NCBI GenBank assembly: GCA_035235625.1
Contig: CP141142.1
Coordinates: 52,679,644 to 52,743,643 of the forward strand
DNA length: 64,000 nt
Source of the DNA: Saururus chinensis
Taxonomy: Eukaryota > Streptophyta > Magnoliopsida > Piperales > Saururaceae
Direction: 5' to 3'
Positions 13,001 through 24,010 of the stretch are shown here, one piece after another. The notes under the pieces were generated by a model, which saw nothing but the letters and a program-made list of their open reading frames with translations, was not told the origin of the DNA and made no database searches. Numbering within the stretch: position 1 is the stretch's first letter; every line of letters starts with the position of its first letter. The position numbers and the translations under genes are program-made.

Positions 13001-16000
13001 CGCACAACACATGGGCATATGGAGTGAACGAAGAATTTGATGGAAGCAGGAATTACAATGTCAGACTGGTAGAGAAGGGATTTCATGAGAAAGTTGGGGT
13101 TTACTACACAGAGATATTTGCCTCTGTCGTGAAGATTTCCACCATCAGGTCGGTTCTTAGAATTGCGGCAGTTAGAATTTGCATGAAGCAGGGAATGCTA
13201 AAATAAGGGGCATATCACGGTTTTTTCTTAAAACGTGGGCTACAGTAAAACAAGTGAGAAAAGCAGAGAAGTATAAGATATGAAGACAGAATAATATAAA
13301 AAGTTATATTGAAAGCATGGTCCAAAATAACAAGACAAGGCACTCAGAAAAAGAAAAATTCAATCAACCAACCCAATTTGGATAGAAACAATCCCATTCC
13401 CTGCTAATTCCAAACAATGAATTATTCAGTCCCATGATGGGACCAGTACACCCATACCAAGGTTCGTAATCTCAGATCTCGGTCTCGTCTCATCTCGGTC
13501 AACCAAAGAGAAGAGGTCTTGGAGAGATCATGGAAAATGTTTTTGCCATCTCAATCAATTCAAGAAAGGTTTTTCACATATAATTTTGATAACCTAAAGT
13601 ACATATCCACATATACAAACACTAATACCATACAATAACGCAAAAAGTCTGAGAAGATCATAAATCCTAATCAGGTAGCGAATTTTCCCAACAATTTGGG
13701 ATCGATGACATGGATCTTAAACCTCTATTCTAGCCTATTTTATGCCAACTCTTTAGTAAGAGATAGCATAGTCATATCTTTCCTTATTAACTCCATCCAA
13801 GTTCTCTTAGGTCTCCCTCTCCCTCTTTTGGCATCATTTACATAAAACTCTTCCAACCTTCTTACCAGGCCATCCATCGGTCATCTTTGTACATGCTCAT
13901 ACTAACACAACCTACACTCCCTGAGCTTCTCCCCTAAAGGTGTTACCCCTGAGTTTGAGAAGATCCACCTAAGTAAAACATAAAAGTGGAAAAAATTCGT
14001 CAATAATAGCTAGAGTGATGTGGGACAACCCTATTGATGCAACAAGATCTACTAACAATTCCTAACAAAAAATACAAAAGGAGATAACTTTCTATTTCTT
14101 CAACAAAAAGAGAAAATTACAACTCTAATGAAGAGCAAATCTGAGTCCACTAGTTTTACAAAGATCTAGTACTGAATCCATAGTACTATGAACTCAAATC
14201 CATGAGTTCTTCAAGAGCTAAGCTCCAGGAAGAACACACTGGTTCGAATCAGACTGATTAGCAATTCAAAAAGTGAAAATGAGGACTGATTTCCGCCTTT
14301 CATAGAAAATCCTAAGAAGGAAAAATTAATACACCTACTTTTAGGCAATTACAAGTCTTAATAGACTGATCTAACTAAAATACCCTTACTAACATACTAT
14401 CATAAGTCATAATAGACTGGCTAAAGGTGTAATTCCTTTTCTGCCCTTGTGCTTTCTGCCCTTGTGTTTCAATTGAACAGTTGCCAGTTGTTCAATGAAA
14501 TGCCTTGGTAACACAACAGCTCTGAGACTTGTCTCACACCACGTATCTTCCTAAACATGATATGAGTGACCATTGTCAAATTGTAAGGGACGGAAGGAAG
14601 GAGGGAATTTCACATTGTAAGAGACTGACATGCTGCTCCAATGTGAGAGGAGGGAAGTGGGCAATAACTAAGGACCCCAACTTTGATGCTCAATGTAAAA
14701 ATTAAAAGGGAATAATTGGGCATGAATCATTGCCTTTTTGGAATTGAGAAATTGAAGAGAAATGGCAAGCTCAGTCGAGAAATGACCCCTATCTCATGAC
14801 CATGTAAAAGACAAAATAGCCTAGTTACATAATCTCTTGCCTCAATATCTCTACCGAGACCAAGATCTCATGAGATAGCAAACCCTGACCCATACAATAG
14901 ATATTCCACTCTAAAACATTAACAGGGGCTGTTAGTGATAATGATGCCTTGTTACTCGCATCTTTGCAAATACTTTGTTGGATGAAACATTTGACTGGTT
15001 TGATTTACTCCCTGAACGATCCTTTATGGAAAGAATTGATAACATTCTTAAACCACTTTCTGTCATGATGATGAGGAGGCAGATGTTGATGTTACTCCTA
15101 CAGCACTTATGTTTATGAAGCAAATACCAACAGAATCAAGCAAGGACTCCATCAAGAGATGGAGGACATCCTCAATTTGGTGCGATAAGCCAATTCTCAA
15201 CAAAGGCACTAACTCACACATGCCTACTAAATTTGCACATCAAGCTTCAAACAAAATTGTGGGAGTATGACCTCAAACCCTAAGATGAATGGGCGGCTTT
15301 GTAGCCAATACACAATCAACGAACCATGAATTGATGGCAGTAACTGGCCTTCACCCATTAGGTAACTAATTGCCCGGCAATTTTAGTTCCTTCCTGATTA
15401 ATTATCAAGAAGATCTCGCCATTAGAAGGAGGGCCCACTATCACTGCCAACCTCCCATGGTCTAAGATGTAAGGAGGCCTTTAATGGTTGAAGAGAGGCT
15501 CTTTCCCTCACCTATAAAGCCAACAAGGAATCCAGAGGAAAGAGATGGATTTAGCTTATTAAAGTGATTTTTAGCCACAAAAGTAGCTTTGTTCAGACCT
15601 CTTTCAGCCAGCCAAGAAGCAGTAAAAAATTTCCTTCTCCCAGCCATATTATTAAGATATTAGAGATACTTTATCCTTCAATCTCTGCAACATGCTCCTT
15701 TCAATTTTTTACATTTTCAGCTCCCTTTAATTGTAGATTGTAAGGAAGGAACTAACATCAAATAAACCATTTGTTTTCGGCTATACTGTCATCTATTTTG
15801 TGCCAAAAGGTCATGAAATCAAAGAACAAAACAAATTCACTATCAGTGGTAGAATTTGGACAGTCTACAAGCTTTGGTTGCTAAAGGAAAAAATAAATCA
15901 TATGAATAAGAAAATTTAGATTAATGGGAATTTATTCAAGGTTCTGATCTGAAAATGCACTTGTGCCATGGTCTGTTCTATAGACAATTGTTGGCCAAAT

Positions 16001-19000
16001 CCACAGTTTTAAAGAAAGTAGATTCAGACACACTGGTTGCAACATAAACCAAGACAATCGATCCAAAACAAAACACAACCCAAGACAAATTCAGAAAGCC
16101 CAAAATAACTACCACTTTTCTGATGGTGAAAAACTTTAGTTATACCACAAAACATAAACCTTCATGAAGCATATCTCAAACAATGCATTTTAAGGAAAAG
16201 TCTCTAACATGTACTCCTAATAGACCTAAATGCCTGAAAAAAGCTAGGGAAATTTTATTATATATATATATATATATATACATGTATATAAATAGCACAT
16301 GTATATACACATGATATATCATATATGTGACATATATACATATAATATACATTCACATAAGAAAATTAAACTTGGCAGTTGCCACCATTATCTCAAATTT
16401 GGCAAAGTACTAAATTTTCTAGCATACCTGACATATTTTGCTCTGTAATAATTTCTATTGTACATCTTGTTCCAGTAAATCTATTAAAGTGTCCTATATC
16501 AGCCTATCACTAAAATTTTAGCCAAAAACTCACTGCTGAACTGGTGAGAAGAAGATTTCTTCTCTTAGGAACCTAATGGTTTAGAAAATCCATAAAATAG
16601 TTGATATTCAGCTCCTATTACTTTTCCATCAACCATATTTTCATTATTGCCACTTAAATGATACTCTGACTAGCTTTAGGAAAGCCCACGCCAATTCCTT
16701 ATGAATTTATAGCCTTCTCAGCGTATAAAAATTATAATATTAAATGCCTATATCTGTCCATGAAGATTCAACAATTACTACTTCTTCCCCAACTTTAGTA
16801 TATTTCAAATTAACTTTAGGAAAATTTCTAAGATTGCATAAATATTAGCCCTATTAAAAGTTGGCTATTTATGGGTCTCCTCATTTCTATTAAGAAATCC
16901 TGATGCACACCCATGACAAGCCATTGAACAAATTCCATCAGCTACAACTATTGGCACCAAGTTGAAGTAGATGACAATATTGTCCACATCCTACAACCAT
17001 TGTGTTAATGAATGGGTTCGTCAATAACCCAACTTACAAGTTTTCATAAAGTTTAGAAATGAGACAGGTGGTTTTTTACTTCATATCTAGTTCTAGTACT
17101 TTGTACTTGAGACCTCAACCTCAGCTACAAATTTTCCTGATCCATCATTTCAATATCACTTGCTTTCCTGGTCAATCCTTTCATACTTTCCAACTATAAA
17201 TGTACTGGCTAAGGATGTCAAAAATCATACTAAAAGAAGGTAAATTCTGAAAGTTGCTAGATGCTAGGCCAAAAAGAAAACGTCAGTGCAGCAAATAAAA
17301 AAGGGCCAAACAGGCCAAAAATGCTATTGTCCGTTTAAATCATGTTCACTAGAAATCTAGAAGTATACATTCCTAATGGTAGTAAAAAAATTATTTGCCA
17401 CATTGCTTGCCATGATATGTCAAATATGTACTACGATTACAGGCCTAAAATATGACTACTTGGCTGCATTAAAGACATGCATTTGAATTATGAAGTTCAC
17501 TGAAGTCAGAGAACATATAAAGAAAGCAGAAATAAAAAGAAAAACCTCACAAAAATACTAGAAGCATGAGAGAATCATTTATCCTTTTGGGGTAGAGGAC
17601 AGAAATTCTGTATCATCATTTGGCTTTCTACAGTCAACGAGATGACAGAGAATCTGACAGAGAACATAGTGGCAATGCAAAAACCGGATGCCCTTCAAAA
17701 TGCAGATCTCCAACAAGATAATATAACATTTTAAATTGACTTTTCAATTGTAACAGAGTTCTACTCCAAAAATATCCAAGACAAGGCACATGATAATACT
17801 AAGATTTGAAGTTGCTGAAGTTTTAATAGTCACCTCTCTTTCTCAATCAATCTTAGAAGGCCAGTGACAGTTTTGTGTTCAACTTCTGAGGACAAAGAAA
17901 GATGTTTGCGGAACAGCTGCAACCCCATGTCCCATAGCGAGCAAACATTTGGTGTTTGTTTGACATAGGTTGTATCAAGATATAAAGCTATACCACGAAT
18001 CATCAACATCTGATTGCAAGTGTCTTGCCAGCAGTTTTCAACTAACGACAGAAACACCACCAAGTCTGGGGTTTGACCCACCAATGATCGCAAAGATACA
18101 GAGATATGTGCTTCACATTCCATTTGTATTCGTTGGTATAGATTTCCACCCAACTTGTATAAACAAAGATCAGAAACAGCCTGTCCAAAACCAGAAGTTT
18201 TCTATTCTAAGCACGATACTCTTAAATATACAAGCAGAACACCCTATTAAGATACTAGAAAGACAACAAAAAAGTGAACTTATCCAACAATACCTGGTAA
18301 AGCTTTTCAGAGTCACAAGAGTCGGGTAGTTTCAGAAAGATAGCAGTTATAGCTGACTTCAATTTTGCCCAAGTATCCTCCTCAAAATTTATTGGCAACT
18401 TCGGTTTGTCTATAACAGCCAAAGTAAATATAAGCCACATTTAGACTATTTCACTAACAAAGTCGTTGCGGCAACAAAAACCAATTTACTACAGAGTTAG
18501 GAAGAAAAATAAGCTGTAAGCCAGAAAAATCAGAGGAACTGAAAGGAAGAGTAAACAGGCAGCATATTGAGCATTAGCCATTTAGAAAGATCCAACACCC
18601 AATAAAAAATGATAGGAGGAAACCACTATACCACATCGTACAAGCATGAAGTGCTATGTTTCTTCATAGAACACTTGTGGTCCATGCTATCAATATTTGG
18701 AAGATATGGTATAATAATTGCAGATACGAGACAACTTTTTCCAAAGATTATTGTCTCAAACAATAGACAAATAAGAACATCCAGAAGTGAGTGGCCTTTC
18801 ACAGGTAGGAACATCCTAATCCTACCACTCTTAACAAATTGTAAAAGACCTGACCATAACAAGGGCAAGTAAATCTGGCCAGCATGCAGTGTGCGAGTTG
18901 GATCTTTACCTGTCGAGGGAGAGATTCCAAGGTCAAATCATGGCCCTGTGGCATCTAATGTGTGTGGGTGGCGAGGTGCGTGAGTTATAACTATAAAAAA

Positions 19001-22000
19001 AATATACATCTGACACATCACCCAAAAGCACGATGTTGAGGGAAATTGGCAGTGTTAGGGGTGGCTATGAAGCCCATAAAACCTTGTATCTAATCCATAT
19101 CTATATATATGTGCATGCTACTAAAGGAGGAATGTTAGTTTCAAAATTTTATAAAAGGTGCTGTTTTATGCCCCTGTTTTTTCAGTTAGTCATCTTCTTA
19201 GTTAACCAATTAGCATCTCGGATAAAACAGGAAATCTAGAAATACTACACAATTTCATGTTCCCCATTTTACCCCTTAAAATTAAGATACCTTGTTCATC
19301 TAAATCGGCTGCGAGAGGGTTATAGTTGTAACTACACTTCCACTGACACACAAGTCATGCCCACAAAACACAGAAACCAATGCTTCGCACCAGCAGCCAT
19401 CAGTTTCTTTCCCGAGGGAAGTTTCCACACAAGCTTCATTAGGTATGCCTATTCATTTGGGTCACAACCATTCCATTGTGACATTCACTGCCCTTTAAAT
19501 ACATGTAATTTCGTTGGGATTGTCGCCTGTAGTGGTTCCTGCGGCTCAACAAGAAACTGGTTGAAAAAATATTTTTCAATGAAATTTGTAAGCATAATGT
19601 TTTTTTCCTTCGCCATCTTCTTCTTCCCCTTCGTTTTCTGCAAGCTTCATGGAGACCACATTGACATTATTTATGCCTGTGACTTACTCTCCTTATTTTT
19701 AACATCCAAAACGTTCATGTATTTCTGCCTTTGCCATGGCCCCTTTTATATGCCTTAACTCTCCTCCCTCCTTCCTCCAGAACTCCATGTCTCCATTGTT
19801 TGCGAAGAACAATGCATGAAATGGAAGAAAAGGCAAGCTTGCAGTCTTCAGATCTGCCATTGTTGATCAAATCGAATCAGCAAGTATGTCAAGGACTTCA
19901 GGTCACGGAATTTATTCCGGTCAGGGATAAAAAGAGTTATATTGTTAGAAGGCGAGTTCTACATATCTGCCTTCCCCAATTGCAGGTTGAAGTTGCAGAT
20001 CCGCCAAAGCTGTCCACCAGTGCCAAACAAGATGAAAAAAAAAAGACTACCAGAGAAAAAGAATGGAAGTCATGATTTATCGAGATCGGTTGTGACTTGC
20101 AGTAACCAACACGGTTTTGCAGCTGCAAAATCTTCCATGCTAGATGAACAGCCATAAAAAGATGAGTTCTCTGACTTGCAGGAGGGGAAGAATAAATGAT
20201 GAAGGAAAGCCATGCCAAGGAAGGGGCAGGTAGCCTGGTTCAATGGAAGGATAGCGGTCCTCACGTCAATAAATGGAGAAGAGAACATGGTCCTGGAAGG
20301 AAGGTTGTTACGGGTGAAGGGCGGGACTCATTCTAAATAACTCAAAACTCGGAAGTTACATTATTCAGGACCTCAATCTTTATGATGAGCTATCAAAATG
20401 GGAAACTTTAAAGATCACTTTTTCTACAACACAAACTCCTTAGTTTTAATTAGTCAGTGTCTACAGTGCTTCAACATGAGGGAACATTATCATTTTCTTT
20501 TTGGATATGCCAGTTAGTACCATAGGTAAATATTTTATTCTCACACCATGTGTTGTCAACTTTGTATCAATATTTGTATAAATCTTAGGAGTTAGGCTTG
20601 AAGGTTTTTTGTGGGAAATTCAAAACTTAAGCATTGACCGCCTCGCTAACAAAAGTTTCCACTTCGGCACCTCAAAGGTATAACATCTCCTTACCTCTTA
20701 TATCTAAGTTCGCTTCTAGGAAACAATAGCTTATACGTGAGAACTTAGGGGTAGCACCTTTAGGGGAGAAGGTCAGGGGGTGTAAGTTGCAATAGTATGG
20801 GCATGTACAAAAAAAACCAATAGATGCCTCGATGAGAAGGTTGGAAGGGTTTTCTCTAAATGATGCCAAAAGAGGGAAAGGGAGACCTAAGAGAACTTGA
20901 TGGAGTTAATTAGGAAAGATATAACTATGTTATCTCTTACAAAAGAGTTAGGCACAAAACAGGTTATAATGGAGGCATAAGATCTATGTTGCCAACCCCA
21001 AATTGTTGGGAAAAGGTGCAATTATATTATGAATACGATTATGTTGGCCAAAGAGAGGATTAGAAACACCCCGAGAATTGTCCTTAAAATGAAATGTCCA
21101 AAAAGTACTAAGCCAATTATTAAAAACCTCCTCAAAATGAAATGTCCAAAAAGTACTAAGTCAATTATCAAAAACCTTTTAGCCTGCTTTAAATGAAAAT
21201 TTTACTATTCGATTGCCCTATAGGTAAGTTTTTCTGCCCTAAAAAGTTATTTTTTGGTGCTTAAAGGTAAATTTCTGAAAATCAGGAATTCTGTCCTTGT
21301 ACTTGCAAGCTCGGCTCCCCTATTAATAAGGGCCAAACACTCCTTAAGACAAACCAATCCATTCTAAAACCCCTTGGTCTTGCCCTCTAGCCCTAGAAGC
21401 CCTCTCCAAGGCCTTGGGCCTCTTTGATCTTCTTTCCTTTTCATTTGATAATCTATGGATTACTTTGTTTGATCCTAGGAAAGAGATCAAAATCCCTTGG
21501 TCATGGTTTGCCTTAAACCCATAGGAAAATTCTTAGAGAAACAAAAGCCCTTTAGAAGTCTTGTGTCTCTTCCATCTTCTTCCTTTTTAAAAAATCCATA
21601 GAACATCCTAGTTGACTCTTGGAAAAATATCAAAGCCCCTTGGTTATGGTTTCCCTTGATCCCACAGGAAAATCCTTAGTGAAATCAAAGCCCTTTGGAA
21701 GACTTGTGCTTCTTTATCTTCCATCCTCATTGGAAAACCTTAAATGCTAAACCCTAAAACTTGATTTTCCTAGTTGATTCTTCGAAAAAGATCAAAGCCT
21801 CTTTGGCCATGGCTTATCTTGAACCCATGGAAAATCCTTAGTAAACCAAAGTCCCTTGGAGGTCTTGAGTTTCTTTGATCCTCTTTTCATCTTCCACTGG
21901 TAAATCAATGGACCATCATAAGCCACAGAAAAATCCTTAGTAAAGTCAAAGTCCTCTATCTTAAAAACCCCAACAATTTTGAAGCATTTAATAAAATCTA

Positions 22001-23659
22001 TGGATGGACAGGGGAAGGCCAAAAGCTTGAAGATTATGTTCAAGAAAGCGTGTAGAATTGACCGGTCCTCACAAAGAGAGATAATGCTCTCAATACCCTC
22101 TTTTCATTTAATAAGTAAAGTAAAACACGTGGTTGAAGCACTTGGTGAGAGAAATGGATTTGGATAAACTCATAGAGAGATGAGATTGGATTAACTCATC
22201 GGCGAGTTTGGGTTAACTCATGTTGTAAGGTCAATGGTGAGGCAAGAAAACCCGGCTTTGTAAAATGGTTCCGGGATTGCCAAAACCCATCACATTAGTG
22301 GAGTCCAGAGGTCCCTTGGATTAGGTGCACCAAGAGAGGAAGGACCTATCAAAGCAAGTGCTTGGCGGCAAACAACTATAAATCTTGGTGAGCTTTTGTG
22401 TTGATTGCTTGTTTGATTGAACTACGATCTTAACTTGCTACAATGTCAATCTCTCTCACCATCGTGCATTGATTACAAACTTCTAACAAAATATTTGGAT
22501 CTAATGCATGCCTAGGATATGGCATCTTCTTACACCTGATCCATTGCTCTATTGCATGAACCCTAAACCCTTACTTTTAAATCCTTGTTTTGACTTCTTT
22601 GATGTGGTCATTAGCTTAATTCTATTAAAGTTTTTAGTTGTCCTATTCACCCCCCCTTTAGGACTTAGCCCCCCTCTAGGACTTACCATTACAATGACAA
22701 AGATAGAGAATAGGGAGCAGCGACTTGGTTTTCATATCCTCAATTAATATTTATTGTGATTCACAACTTGGATTAAAAAAAGCCTTCTATCTTCCCCCTG
22801 TACAAATAGTCATATAATTCATGCTAAAAGAAAATTGAGGGGAGGAGGGTTTGGTGAGAGGAACGAGTTCTTTTCAGCGCCCCCCCGCCCCCCCCCACAC
22901 ACAAAGATTTGACTTTCGAGGGCAAGATTTAGTCCAAGTAGTAACAAGGCCTAAGTGACCTGAATAAGAAGAAGGACAAATTTAGTCAATTGGCTGGTTA
23001 TTGTCTCGACACCCCACCTCAATAAAAGGACCTCTCTAAAAACTGTATGGGATCAACCCTATGTCATGAAATTTTGGCAAACGGAGACAATATTTTAGCA
23101 TAATTCTGCCTTTGTACTACAGGCCACAATTATAGAGACCTAGATCGATATCTTCCAGAAAACCTGTGCGATTCAAGTATTACATGTAAATTTGGAAGGA
23201 GATTCGAAAAAGTATTATTTCACACAAAGATACTCTGTCTCTCAGACACTACACCCATGGCAATCATTCGCTAAGTTTGCGCACTTGTTATATATGAGCA
23301 AAAAAAATGGGGCAAAGTAGTAGGAAGAAAGAGAAAGTGCGCGTGCCTTTAAACTTGATGATGAGTTTCTTAGCCGGCTGAGGGGGAGTGGCCTTCTTCC
23401 GGGACAAATTGGCGGCGACACCTGTTGTAGCATGACCACTGGAGCCGACCCCGCCAAGGTTTGGCTCAACCTTGAGAACGACGTCGCCATCCACAAGCAT
23501 GGAGTCGTCGTCGTCATCATCATACTGCCCACTGAAGGAGGAGGGATGTAGTGCCTGCTGCTGATGAGGTCTGGCCTTCTTCATATTCGAAAAAGAGTGC
23601 GACCCGGCGCCGTTGTTATCGGTGGAGCTGCTACAGTTTGGGCGCTTTGAGTGAGACAT
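1018..23659 (-). CDS. CUL4: CULLIN4, scaffold of CRL4 E3 ubiquitin ligases (17 exons)
   Basis: Exons, all minus strand: 23347-23659, 18294-18409, 17834-18180, 8881-9061, 8596-8718, 8177-8464, 7437-7562, 6626-6727, 6474-6527, 5253-5359, 5104-5164, 4864-4995, 4614-4751, 4413-4493, 3909-3989, 1445-1525, 1018-1131. They total 2,445 nt with no internal stop, giving 814 residues; Arabidopsis CUL4 is about 790. Known role: CUL4 binds DDB1 and substrate receptors through its N-terminal cullin repeats and RBX1 through its C-terminal half, giving nuclear E3 ligases for light signalling, DNA repair and chromatin. Seen here: a variable N-terminus (1-80) with a run of Asp and then the plant CUL4 block NLSRKKA; cullin repeats at about 105-450; the cullin homology domain at about 455-700 with [17 protein letters not shown] (exon 12); IVRIMK in exon 16, with Lys760 the expected NEDD8 acceptor; and a winged-helix C-terminus ending NPQIYNYLA. 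The start is the first ATG giving the usual cullin N-terminus; an upstream in-frame ATG (23,755) lacks family similarity. All introns read GT-AG except 1 and 7, which read GC-AG. No transcript was available. Confidence 0.95.
1674..2962. repeat. Tandem duplication with MITE-like core in CUL4 intron 15, second copy interrupted
   Basis: A segment at about 1,674-1,950 recurs at 1,971-2,199 and resumes at about 2,876-2,962. Shared landmarks are CTTAATACTAGAT at the left, TTACACATCTTCAGCATTTT in the middle, and AACTTCACAATCAGGCT-like sequence and CCGATATCTCTCA-like sequence at the right. Within each unit the ends are imperfect inverted repeats (GGATTTACACAATTTCATGTC against GACCTGAAAATGTGTAATCC), which suggests a small MITE at about 1,707-1,874. 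The second copy is split by the two-LTR insertion at 2,200-2,874, so the duplication is older than that insertion. Confidence 0.65.
2200..2874. mobile_element. Two LTRs in direct tandem (LTR-3 bp-LTR) in CUL4 intron 15
   Basis: Two near-identical repeats lie head to tail: 2,200-2,537 (338 bp) and 2,541-2,874 (334 bp), separated only by ATG. Each starts TGTTATGACC and ends AACA, has a CCTATTTAGG TATA-like region and a CT-rich stretch typical of the R/U5 part of plant LTRs. The flanks ACATC (2,195-2,199) and ATATC (2,875-2,879) match at 4 of 5 positions, as expected for an old target-site duplication around the whole dimer. No primer-binding site, coding sequence or polypurine tract fits between the LTRs. 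It may be an integrated 2-LTR junction form or a product of unequal recombination; orientation is inferred only from the TATA-like and CT-rich order. Confidence 0.7.
3290..3740 (+). pseudogene. LINE 3'-end remnant in CUL4 intron 15
   Basis: Plus-strand translation with frameshifts shows the C-terminal tail common to plant LINE reverse transcriptases: an EMRMLRQMS-like block near 3,425-3,450 and an [10 protein letters not shown]-like block near 3,545, then the usual short tail ending with a CCCCAATTTGTAGGGAGAAGG-type terminus at about 3,702-3,722. Two further LINE ends in this gene have the same terminus. It is 5'-truncated, non-functional and antisense to CUL4. Confidence 0.6.
5360..6473. other. 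CUL4 intron 9, no gene
   Basis: The intron holds a short AAT microsatellite near 5,848-5,866. Next to it, 5,870-5,960 and 6,100-6,185 are rich in GAGCTGAAC/GCTCAAGCTC words, as in many degraded plant repeats. No coding remnant was recognised. Confidence 0.5.
7019..7066 (-). repeat. Partial duplicate of the exon 7 3' end inside intron 7
   Basis: This stretch resembles 7,413-7,459, which spans the 3' end of CUL4 exon 7 and its donor. The run CTGTATAAATCTAAAT occurs in both. In the duplicate the donor dinucleotide next to CAG reads AC where the real exon has GC, so it should not splice. Neighbouring intron sequences at 6,857-6,955 and 7,090-7,180 also resemble each other, so a local duplication of a few hundred bases is likely. 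Confidence 0.5.
9062..10159. other. Left part of CUL4 intron 3, unidentified repeat DNA
   Basis: No gene was seen. The segment 9,470-10,130 precedes the copia gag remnant and contains promoter-like and T-rich stretches; it could be the leader or LTR of that element, but no matching second LTR was found. Short open frames show no family features. Confidence 0.4.
10160..13206 (+). pseudogene. Decayed Ty1/copia gag-pol in CUL4 intron 3
   Basis: Pieces of a copia polyprotein appear in the right order on the plus strand, broken by many stops and frameshifts. Gag: about 10,165-10,870, with a leading FGLEGLW-like block, a [10 protein letters not shown] block and a lysine-rich tail. GAG-pre-integrase trace: about 11,340-11,400. 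Integrase core: about 11,500-11,700, with a VWVY-type block and SNNGGEY where an SDNGGEY is usual. End of integrase: about 11,745, reading MNRTIP. Reverse transcriptase start: about 12,970-13,200, with [15 protein letters not shown] and [12 protein letters not shown]. RNase H was not seen. It is a dead element antisense to CUL4; LTRs were not identified with confidence. Confidence 0.8.
13458..14887. mobile_element. Non-autonomous hAT-like DNA transposon in CUL4 intron 3
   Basis: The element is flanked by a perfect 8-bp duplication, ACCCATAC, at 13,450-13,457 and 14,888-14,895. Its ends are imperfect inverted repeats: CAAGGTTCGTAATCTCAGAT at the left and, on the other strand, CAGGGTTTGCTATCTCATGA at the right, both running on into GATCT(C/T)GGTCTCG. 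An 8-bp duplication and CAGGG-type ends are characteristic of hAT elements. No transposase frame was found in 1,430 bp, and a LINE fragment lies inside. Confidence 0.8.
13680..13985 (-). pseudogene. LINE 3'-end remnant nested in the hAT-like element
   Basis: Read on the minus strand, this segment closely matches the plus-strand LINE end at 20,730-21,015: an AAAGATATGACTATGCTATC-type block followed by the CCCAAATTGTTGGGAAAA terminus (near 13,685-13,702). It encodes only the extreme C-terminal RT tail and is non-functional. Its position inside the hAT-like element means either later insertion or capture. Confidence 0.65.
14896..17833. other. Right part of CUL4 intron 3, AT-rich, no gene
   Basis: An AT dinucleotide microsatellite lies at about 16,257-16,345. 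A 62-codon minus-strand frame near 15,462-15,647 and a possible coding trace at 14,930-15,190 show no family I can name. The rest is AT-rich intron. Confidence 0.5.
20730..21015 (+). pseudogene. LINE 3'-end remnant in CUL4 intron 1
   Basis: The translated tail shows the blocks usual at the C-terminus of plant LINE RTs: a [11 protein letters not shown]-like block near 20,790-20,830 and [10 protein letters not shown] near 20,872-20,900, then a DNA terminus CCCCAAATTGTTGGGAAAAG. Stops and frameshifts are present and the 5' part is missing. It is antisense to CUL4. Confidence 0.7.
21360..21980. repeat. Degenerate tandem repeat of about 150 bp in CUL4 intron 1
   Basis: About four diverged units each carry CCTTGGTCATGG-like, CCCATAGGAAAATCCTTAG-like, AAAGCCCTTTGGAAG-like and CTTCTTTGATC-like blocks in the same order. 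No coding function is apparent. It directly precedes copia-like leader sequence and may belong to the same element. Confidence 0.55.
22000..22750 (+). mobile_element. Probable copia-type LTR end and leader remnant
   Basis: The order of GGTTCCGGGATTGCC, AGTGGAGTCCAGAGGTCCC and CCTATTCACCCCCCCTTTAGG (split near 22,643-22,663) resembles the LTR-end and leader region that precedes gag in many plant copia elements. No gag or pol follows, because exon 1 of CUL4 lies 0.6 kb away. The assignment rests on word-level resemblance and is tentative. Confidence 0.4.
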
Positions 23660-24010
23660 CCAATCACACCAATCGCATTTTACAAGACCCCAAACCTCCC
23701 CAAAGCAGAACGAGATGAACAAATACGAGCGACGCTGATAAGGAGTGTGGTACAAAGCGCGGATCGGAGGCTGGTAAGCAGTCCGAGCAACAGCTCACGG
23801 ACGTTTTCTATTCCTTTTGGGGCGGGCCTTGTTTCTGCTCTCTTTGCCTCCAAAATGTATGCAACTACCTATATAGCAGATAAAATTGTAATGAAGCAGG
23901 GGAATTTTCTGGCCGCGCAGCTGAGTTCTCGGCTCTGGAAGGGAAAGAGGGAGCCCCTCTATCACGACGAACTAGGGCACACCCGATGCTTCCAAATCGT
24001 GGGAAATTGA
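23660..24010 (-). promoter_or_regulatory. CUL4 5' UTR and promoter side
   Basis: This lies directly upstream of the CUL4 start codon on the minus strand and is more GC-rich than the AT-rich DNA from 24,010 on. No clear TATA box or transcription start was identified. Plus-strand open frames here lack family features and are probably chance. Confidence 0.45.

Larger units (their letters stand above)
18410..23346. other. CUL4 intron 1 (4.9 kb), repeat-filled
   Basis: The intron holds the LINE end, the roughly 150-bp tandem repeats and the copia-like leader listed separately, plus a 48-bp direct duplication at about 21,085-21,180 (AAAATGAAATGTCCAAAAAG twice) and a C-rich run at 22,876-22,900. 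Open frames at 19,357-20,290 overlap each other on both strands and resemble no family known to me. The donor next to exon 1 reads GC rather than GT. Confidence 0.6.

Noticed and set aside
18609-20288. Several overlapping frames of 70-133 codons in CUL4 intron 1
   Set aside because: Frames overlap on both strands, show no family similarity and lie inside an intron of an intact gene.
23660-23755. Upstream in-frame ATG at 23,755 as the CUL4 start
   Set aside because: The extra 32 residues do not resemble plant CUL4 N-termini, while the ATG at 23,659 gives the expected MS-type start followed by a low-complexity region.
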